A stretch of DNA of 9,697 nt, taken from contig JBARCX010000007.1 of NCBI GenBank assembly GCA_049794535.1, positions 1 through 9,697 on the forward strand. The letters run 5' to 3'. The translations under genes were made by a program, and so were the position numbers. Shown here in pieces: positions 6,772 to 9,697 of the stretch. The notes below the pieces were generated by a model, which saw nothing but the letters and a program-made list of their open reading frames with translations, was not told the origin of the DNA and searched no databases. Every line of letters begins with the position of its first letter. The first letter of the stretch is position 1. The DNA is from JBARCX01 sp049794535 (GTDB taxonomy: Bacteria > Pseudomonadota > Gammaproteobacteria > Xanthomonadales > Rhodanobacteraceae).

Positions 6772-6813
6772 AGTGAGAGACGCGTCAATGCTTACTTGAG
6801 GCTTACTCTCACT
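6772..6813. repeat. Inverted repeat between cbs and glmS
   Basis: AGTGAGAG (6772-6779) is repeated in inverted form as CTCTCACT (6806-6813). The 26-nt loop can fold further through TCAA (6785-6788) and TTGA (6796-6799) and contains part of a direct repeat of GCTTACT (6790-6796 and 6801-6807). The downstream stretch is pyrimidine-rich and ends in CTCTTTATTT. It may end cbs transcription or lie in the glmS leader. No T-run directly abuts the stem and no clear promoter could be assigned in this gap. Confidence 0.4.
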
Positions 6814-6929
6814 ATCTCTCTCAATACTCTTTATTTCGCGTGTGAAAGCTTGTGGAAACGGCAGTCCGGCAAAGTCGCGGCTCGCGACGGAGCCGCCGGC
6901 TTCGCGCTCGACGTAAGGAATGCAGGCCC

Positions 6930-8759
6930 ATGTGTGGAATCGTTGCCGCCGCTGCCCAGCGTGATGTAGCGCCATTGCTGATCGCCGGTCTGAAGGCGTT
7001 GGAATATCGTGGTTACGATTCCGCTGGGCTAGCTGTGCTGGAAGCGGGACAGATCCAGCGTGTACGTGCCAAGGGCAAGGTGCGTGAGATGGAATCGCTG
7101 TATCTGGCGAATCCATTCCCTGGCGGGACCGGCATTGCACACACGCGCTGGGCTACCCATGGCGTGCCGAACGAAGCGAACGCCCATCCACACATCGCTG
7201 GCAAGGTTGCGCTGGTACATAACGGCATTATCGAAAATTATGCCGAACTGCGTGCCGACTTGCAGACACGCGGCCACGTGTTCACCTCTGAAACCGATAC
7301 CGAGGTGATGGCCGCTTTGATCAACGAGCGCGTGGCCACGGGCCTCGGCTTGCGTGATGCGGTGCTAGCCACTGTGCGTGATCTGGAAGGTGCCTACGCG
7401 ATTGCAGTGATTAGCCGCGACGAGCCTGGGCATGTAGTTGGTGCACGGCGCGGCGCACCGCTGCTGGTTGGCGTGGGTATCGGTGAGCACTTCCTCGGCT
7501 CCGATGCTCAGGCGCTGATTCAAGTCACCAACAAGATGATTTATCTCGACGAAGACGATGTTGTCGAGATCACCCGCGACAGCGTGCTGGTGGTTGGCCT
7601 GGATGGTCAGCCGGTTCAGCGAGCTGTGCATGAGAGCGAACTGACCACTGATGCGGTAGAGCGTGGTGAGTACCGGCACTACATGCAAAAAGAAATCTTC
7701 GAGCAGCCGCGCGCCATCGCTGACACGCTGGAGGCTCGCATCGGCTCGCACGGTGTACTGCCAAACATCTTCGGTGCGGGTGGCGATGACCTGTTGGCGA
7801 AAGCGCGTGGCGTACACATCATTGCGTGTGGCACCAGTTATCACGCCGGTCTGGTTGCCAAGTACTGGATCGAGGAATACGCACGCTTGCCAGTGAGCGT
7901 GGAGGTGGCCAGCGAATACCGCTATCGCGAAGCAGTGGTGTCGGACGACACGCTGTTCGTGGCGATCTCGCAGTCCGGTGAAACCGCCGATACGCTGGCC
8001 GCGATGCGTGAGTCGCGCCGCCGCGGTTATCTCGGCACACTGGCGATCTGCAATGTGCCCGAATCCTCGGTTGTGCGTGAGGCTGATCTCAAGCTGATGA
8101 CCCGTGCAGGCCCTGAGATTGGTGTGGCTTCGACCAAGGCGTTTACCACCCAGCTCGCAGCCCTCGCACTGTTGACCTTGCAGCTGGCAAAGCAGCGCGG
8201 GCTGGACAATGCACGTTACCTCGAGCTGTGCGCGCAGCTACAGCACCTGCCATCTGCGATCGAAGCGGCACTCAAGCTGGAGCCGCAGATCATCGAATTG
8301 TCGGCGCGCTTCATCCATCACCAGCACGCGCTATTCCTCGGCCGTGGTGCGCAGTATCCGGTGGCTCTGGAGGGCTCACTCAAGCTCAAGGAAATTTCTT
8401 ACATCCACGCTGAGGCTTATCCCGCGGGTGAGTTGAAGCATGGCCCGCTGGCCCTGGTGGATGAAGATATGCCGGTGGTGGCGGTAGCGCCCAATGGCCC
8501 GCTGCTGGATAAGCTGAAATCCAACCTGCAGGAAGTGCGGGCACGTGGCGGTGAACTGATCGTGTTTGCCGATGGCTCTGCCAGCATGGACGGTAATACT
8601 GCCCGCGGCACGATTCTGCGCATCGATGGTGGCGGTGATTTCATTGCACCCGCGGTGTTCACCGTTCCACTGCAACTGCTGGCCTACCACGTCGCGGTAC
8701 TGCGCGGCACGGATGTGGATCAGCCGCGCAATCTCGCCAAGTCAGTGACCGTAGAGTGA
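6930..8759 (+). CDS. glmS: Glutamine-fructose-6-phosphate aminotransferase (isomerising)
   Basis: Makes glucosamine-6-phosphate from fructose-6-phosphate and glutamine, the entry step to peptidoglycan and lipopolysaccharide amino sugars, in the cytosol. The N-terminal glutaminase domain (about 1-240) starts MCGIV, so Cys2 becomes the N-terminal nucleophile. It shows GYDSAGLAV, RWATHG, HNGIIENY and SETDTEV. Two SIS sugar-isomerase domains follow, with SQSGETADT and TRAGPEIGVASTKAFTTQL in the first, then ALEGSLKLKE and GELKHGPLALV. The end DQPRNLAKSVTVE carries the catalytic lysine. The 609-residue length equals E. coli GlmS. The frame is open 26 codons upstream, but Cys2 must be next to the start and AAGGA lies about 10 bp before this ATG. 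The 3' end is the target of Tn7-type transposition, and such an end is found just behind it. Confidence 0.97.
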   Translation: MCGIVAAAAQRDVAPLLIAGLKALEYRGYDSAGLAVLEAGQIQRVRAKGKVREMESLYLANPFPGGTGIAHTRWATHGVPNEANAHPHIAGKVALVHNGIIENYAELRADLQTRGHVFTSETDTEVMAALINERVATGLGLRDAVLATVRDLEGAYAIAVISRDEPGHVVGARRGAPLLVGVGIGEHFLGSDAQALIQVTNKMIYLDEDDVVEITRDSVLVVGLDGQPVQRAVHESELTTDAVERGEYRHYMQKEIFEQPRAIADTLEARIGSHGVLPNIFGAGGDDLLAKARGVHIIACGTSYHAGLVAKYWIEEYARLPVSVEVASEYRYREAVVSDDTLFVAISQSGETADTLAAMRESRRRGYLGTLAICNVPESSVVREADLKLMTRAGPEIGVASTKAFTTQLAALALLTLQLAKQRGLDNARYLELCAQLQHLPSAIEAALKLEPQIIELSARFIHHQHALFLGRGAQYPVALEGSLKLKEISYIHAEAYPAGELKHGPLALVDEDMPVVAVAPNGPLLDKLKSNLQEVRARGGELIVFADGSASMDGNTARGTILRIDGGGDFIAPAVFTVPLQLLAYHVAVLRGTDVDQPRNLAKSVTVE

Positions 8760-8784
8760 TCCCGGCTGCCTAGCCTGCTTGATG
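8724..8784 (+). other. attTn7-type insertion site at the 3' end of glmS
   Basis: The last 36 bases of glmS encode RNLAKSVTVE, the conserved stretch that TnsD-type target selectors read in known Tn7 systems. Twenty-five bases after the stop (8760-8784) a TGT-led transposon-like end begins at 8785. If transposition duplicated five bases, the target copy here would be TGATG (8780-8784), to be matched on the far side of the element, outside the window. That the junction falls at the canonical distance can be counted directly; that insertion was by a Tn7-type machinery is inference. Confidence 0.65.
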
Positions 8785-8879
8785 TGTAGAAGGATAATTA
8801 AGTTGTATCTCGGCGAGCAAAGTTCTGTCACAGACAACAAAGTTATATCCCAAGCAATTAAGTTATATCTCAAGCAACA
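8785..8879. repeat. Four 20-bp tandem repeats at a Tn7-like transposon end (putative TnsB sites)
   Basis: Four degenerate copies start at 8800, 8820, 8840 and 8860 with an exact 20-bp period. Each opens with AAGTT; the last two share AAGTTATATC. The array begins with TGTAGAAGG at 8785. From memory, the right end of Tn7 starts TGTGGGCGG and carries four TnsB sites spaced 20-21 bp. Aligning the two without gaps gives the shared pattern TGTnGnnGGAnAATnAAGT over the first 19 positions, with AAGT in the same register. The stretch is far richer in A and T than glmS. The period is not a multiple of three, which argues against a coding origin. The repeats are certain; TnsB binding is inference. Confidence 0.75.
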
Positions 8880-9173
8880 GCGGCTTGATCTTAAGTCGAA
8901 AATGCCGCTTTGCGTCGATAACTACGGCATTAGACGAAGAGGTGCATACACCGGCGCATCGTAATCAAGAGACCGACGCTCGCTGATCACGTTGCCGATA
9001 TTCGTTGATGACCTCACCACCCGATACCGTTTTGCCGACAAGGTCAGCATTCGACCCGGAGCAGTCATTCATCAGTTCAAGTGTGGTGTGGATCAGCAGA
9101 CTAACTAAAGTCTTTAGGTGCACGTAGGGCCGCCGATACACTGACGATCTTTAGCGCTACAGGGGATATAAGC
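8880..9173. other. Gene-poor stretch inside the putative Tn7-like element
   Basis: No convincing gene was found here. AGCGGC (8879-8884) and GCCGCT (8904-8909) can pair directly behind the repeat array, a hairpin that might insulate the interior from glmS transcription, though only TTT follows. Two open frames of 48 codons, one on each strand (plus frame ending at 9108; minus frame 9068..8922), lack ribosome-binding sites and resemble nothing I know. The last 70 bases hold the promoter-like elements described for the next gene. It may contain decayed coding sequence. Confidence 0.5.
9105..9139 (+). promoter_or_regulatory. Palindrome and sigma28-like -10 box upstream of the zinc-ribbon gene
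   Basis: CTAAAGTCTTTAG (9105-9117) is a perfect palindrome around one central base. It contains TAAAGTCT, close to the sigma28/FliA -35 element TAAAGTTT. GCCGATAC (9132-9139) matches the FliA -10 consensus GCCGATAA in seven of eight bases. The gap between the two is 18 bases, whereas FliA promoters use 11, so they do not form a canonical pair. A start about 7 bases after the -10 would give a leader of about 28 bases with AGGGGA inside it, which fits. Alternatively the palindrome is an operator for a dimeric regulator. Confidence 0.4.
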
Positions 9174-9521
9174 GTGGATTTCTATACGTTCATCTATATT
9201 ATTTATGGTGGTATCGCTCTGTTTGTGGCCTTTTGTCTTAGGTTAGATTGGAAGCAAGCCCGGTCTTCCAGTGAAGCCGTGGTCCTCTATAACTCGCTTC
9301 CCGATGTTGTCGGCTATCTGAATTGCCAGCCCCAAGCACGGACACCCACAGGCCCCCGTTGCGCTAAATGCGAGTCGAACCACTTAGGCAGCTTCGTCGT
9401 CGTGAAGAAAACCTTTCTCGACCTGGGCCTCCGTCCCGCAAAGCAGGCCTTTATTGGTCGTGTGCATTTCTGCAAACGGTGCGATACGCGGCTGTACCGT
9501 ACGACTGGCCAGGAAGCTTAG
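9174..9521 (+). CDS. Membrane-anchored zinc-ribbon protein, unknown function
   Basis: I do not recognise this 115-residue protein. Residues about 5-22 (TFIYIIYGGIALFVAFCL) form one hydrophobic segment, either a membrane anchor or an uncleaved signal. Positive residues follow it, suggesting a cytoplasmic C-terminal part. That part holds C63-A-K-C66 and C100-K-R-C103, a pair of CxxC knuckles 33 residues apart, as in a zinc ribbon. The segment between ends in FIGRVHFCKRC, like zinc-ribbon proteins in which strands flank the knuckles. The start is GTG at 9174 with AGGGGA 7 bp upstream. Codon choice includes several TTA and TCT, unlike the glmS region, consistent with accessory DNA. It lies between the Tn7-like end and an IS3-type element and may be cargo. 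Confidence 0.72.
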   Translation: MDFYTFIYIIYGGIALFVAFCLRLDWKQARSSSEAVVLYNSLPDVVGYLNCQPQARTPTGPRCAKCESNHLGSFVVVKKTFLDLGLRPAKQAFIGRVHFCKRCDTRLYRTTGQEA

Positions 9522-9601
9522 GTCAAAAGCCAGCACACTCCTGATTTCGGATTTAGTGGCACCCGACGTCCCCCCGGTTTTGAGTAGCGTACCGATTTGG
9601 A

Positions 9602-9631
9602 GTCCAATCCCCCAACCGAAGGAGATTGGAC
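9602..9631 (+). promoter_or_regulatory. Hairpin around the ribosome-binding site of the IS3 orfA
   Basis: GTCCAATC (9602-9609) is perfectly complementary to GATTGGAC (9624-9631), which ends directly before the GTG start. The 14-nt loop contains most of the GAAGGAG ribosome-binding site (9618-9624). In a transcript that enters from outside, this stem would form next to the start and reduce translation, a device known from several insertion sequences for silencing read-through transcripts. The pairing is seen; the effect is inferred. Confidence 0.5.
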
Positions 9632-9697
9632 GTGAAAAAGCGGTTTACCGAAGAACAGATCATCGGCTTTCTGCGTGAGGCGGACGCAGGCATCCCG
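9632..9697 (+). CDS. IS3-family transposase OrfA (N-terminal fragment)
   Basis: Twenty-two codons before the window ends, starting at GTG with GAAGGAG 7 bp upstream. The peptide begins KKRFTEEQIIGFLREADAG, the start of the helix-turn-helix DNA-binding subunit of IS3-family elements of the IS407 type (HTH_Tnp_1), normally followed by OrfB with the DDE catalytic domain through a frameshift. The match to the family is strong despite the short length. Whether the full gene is intact cannot be seen. Confidence 0.85.
   Translation, partial: MKKRFTEEQIIGFLREADAGIP

Larger units (their letters stand above)
8785..9697. mobile_element. Tn7-like element: glmS-proximal end and first part of the interior (runs off the window)
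   Basis: The boundary at 8785 is defined by the attTn7 position, the terminal TGT and the repeat array. Orientation would be as in Tn7, with the right-end-like terminus next to glmS. In Tn7 the tnsABCDE operon starts at that end and reads inward. Here no TnsA-like endonuclease or other transposition gene appears in the first 900 bp. What follows is a gene-poor stretch, a small zinc-ribbon gene and an IS3-family insertion sequence. The element may carry its transposition genes further in, have lost them, or be only a remnant end. The other end is not in the window. Confidence 0.55.
9557..9697 (+). mobile_element. IS3-family insertion sequence, left part (runs off the window)
   Basis: The transposase OrfA start at 9632 shows an IS3-family element. 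Its left end is not fixed. TGGCACCCGACGTCCCC starting at 9557 is a plausible terminus because IS3 ends usually begin TG and are rich in C, and it lies 75 bp before orfA, a usual distance. The right end and the target duplication are outside the window. The element lies 35 bp after the stop of the zinc-ribbon gene and therefore inside the putative Tn7-like element. Confidence 0.6.

Noticed and set aside
6852..6929. 26-codon N-terminal extension of glmS
   Set aside because: The catalytic Cys must directly follow the initiator Met (MCGIV), and AAGGA precedes that ATG.
6751..6929. glmS ribozyme or riboswitch in the glmS leader
   Set aside because: The leader is short and I could not see a glmS ribozyme core; that class is mainly found in Gram-positive bacteria.
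6172..7140. Long minus-strand open frame (322 codons) across the cbs end and glmS start
   Set aside because: It lies antisense to two well-recognised genes and spans their gap. Its His/Gln/Arg-rich translation resembles no family, as is typical of shadow frames in GC-rich DNA.
8800..8879. CRISPR array
   Set aside because: The repeats are contiguous with no distinct spacers, are degenerate, and have a 20-bp period, unlike CRISPR repeat-spacer units.
8779..8964. 61-codon plus-strand open frame across the glmS downstream junction
   Set aside because: It runs through the 20-bp repeat array, whose period is not a multiple of three, and spans the transposon junction with no ribosome site.
8922..9068. 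48-codon minus-strand open frame behind the repeat array
   Set aside because: No ribosome site and no recognisable family; a similar-length open frame lies on the other strand, so chance is likely.

Overview
The window looks like a chromosomal segment of a GC-rich gammaproteobacterium of the Xanthomonadales, most likely Rhodanobacteraceae or Xanthomonadaceae. This rests on the style of phosphoglycerate kinase (an unusual ENCRMN segment and an N-terminal MxxxRM extension on a GTG start), a PilT/PilU-family type IV pilus ATPase, a cystathionine beta-synthase with a CBS-domain tail, and a DUF4398 lipoprotein pair. No rRNA, tRNA or CRISPR array was seen.

Positions 1-8759 are core housekeeping DNA. 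On the minus strand lie the start of a HAD-type phosphatase (cut by the window edge) and, 27 bp upstream of it, phosphoglycerate kinase (pgk). Divergent from pgk is maleylacetoacetate isomerase (maiA). It converges on a pilU-like retraction ATPase, with a strong hairpin between the two stops. Divergent from pilU is a two-gene operon, joined by an ATGA overlap, that encodes a DUF4398 outer-membrane lipoprotein and a secreted coiled-coil partner. After a terminator comes a 307-bp gap rich in hairpins, including a 42-nt palindrome at 4786-4827. Then follow a small DUF465/YdcH gene with a textbook terminator, cystathionine beta-synthase, and glmS.

The character changes just after glmS. Exactly 25 bp past the glmS stop begins a TGT-led, AT-rich array of four degenerate repeats with a strict 20-bp period (AAGT cores at 8800, 8820, 8840, 8860). 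Position (the attTn7 site), terminal TGT, repeat number, repeat period and register all match the right end of Tn7, where TnsB binds. I read 8785 onward as the glmS-proximal end of a Tn7-like element. No tnsA-like gene follows. Instead there are about 290 bp without a recognisable gene, a small gene for a membrane-anchored zinc-ribbon protein of unknown function with a sigma28-like -10 box in front of it, and the left part of an IS3-family insertion sequence that runs off the window.

The most interesting observation is therefore the Tn7-like end at glmS and the question of what element, intact or decayed, lies behind it. Comparisons with Tn7 and with protein families are from memory and were not computed.
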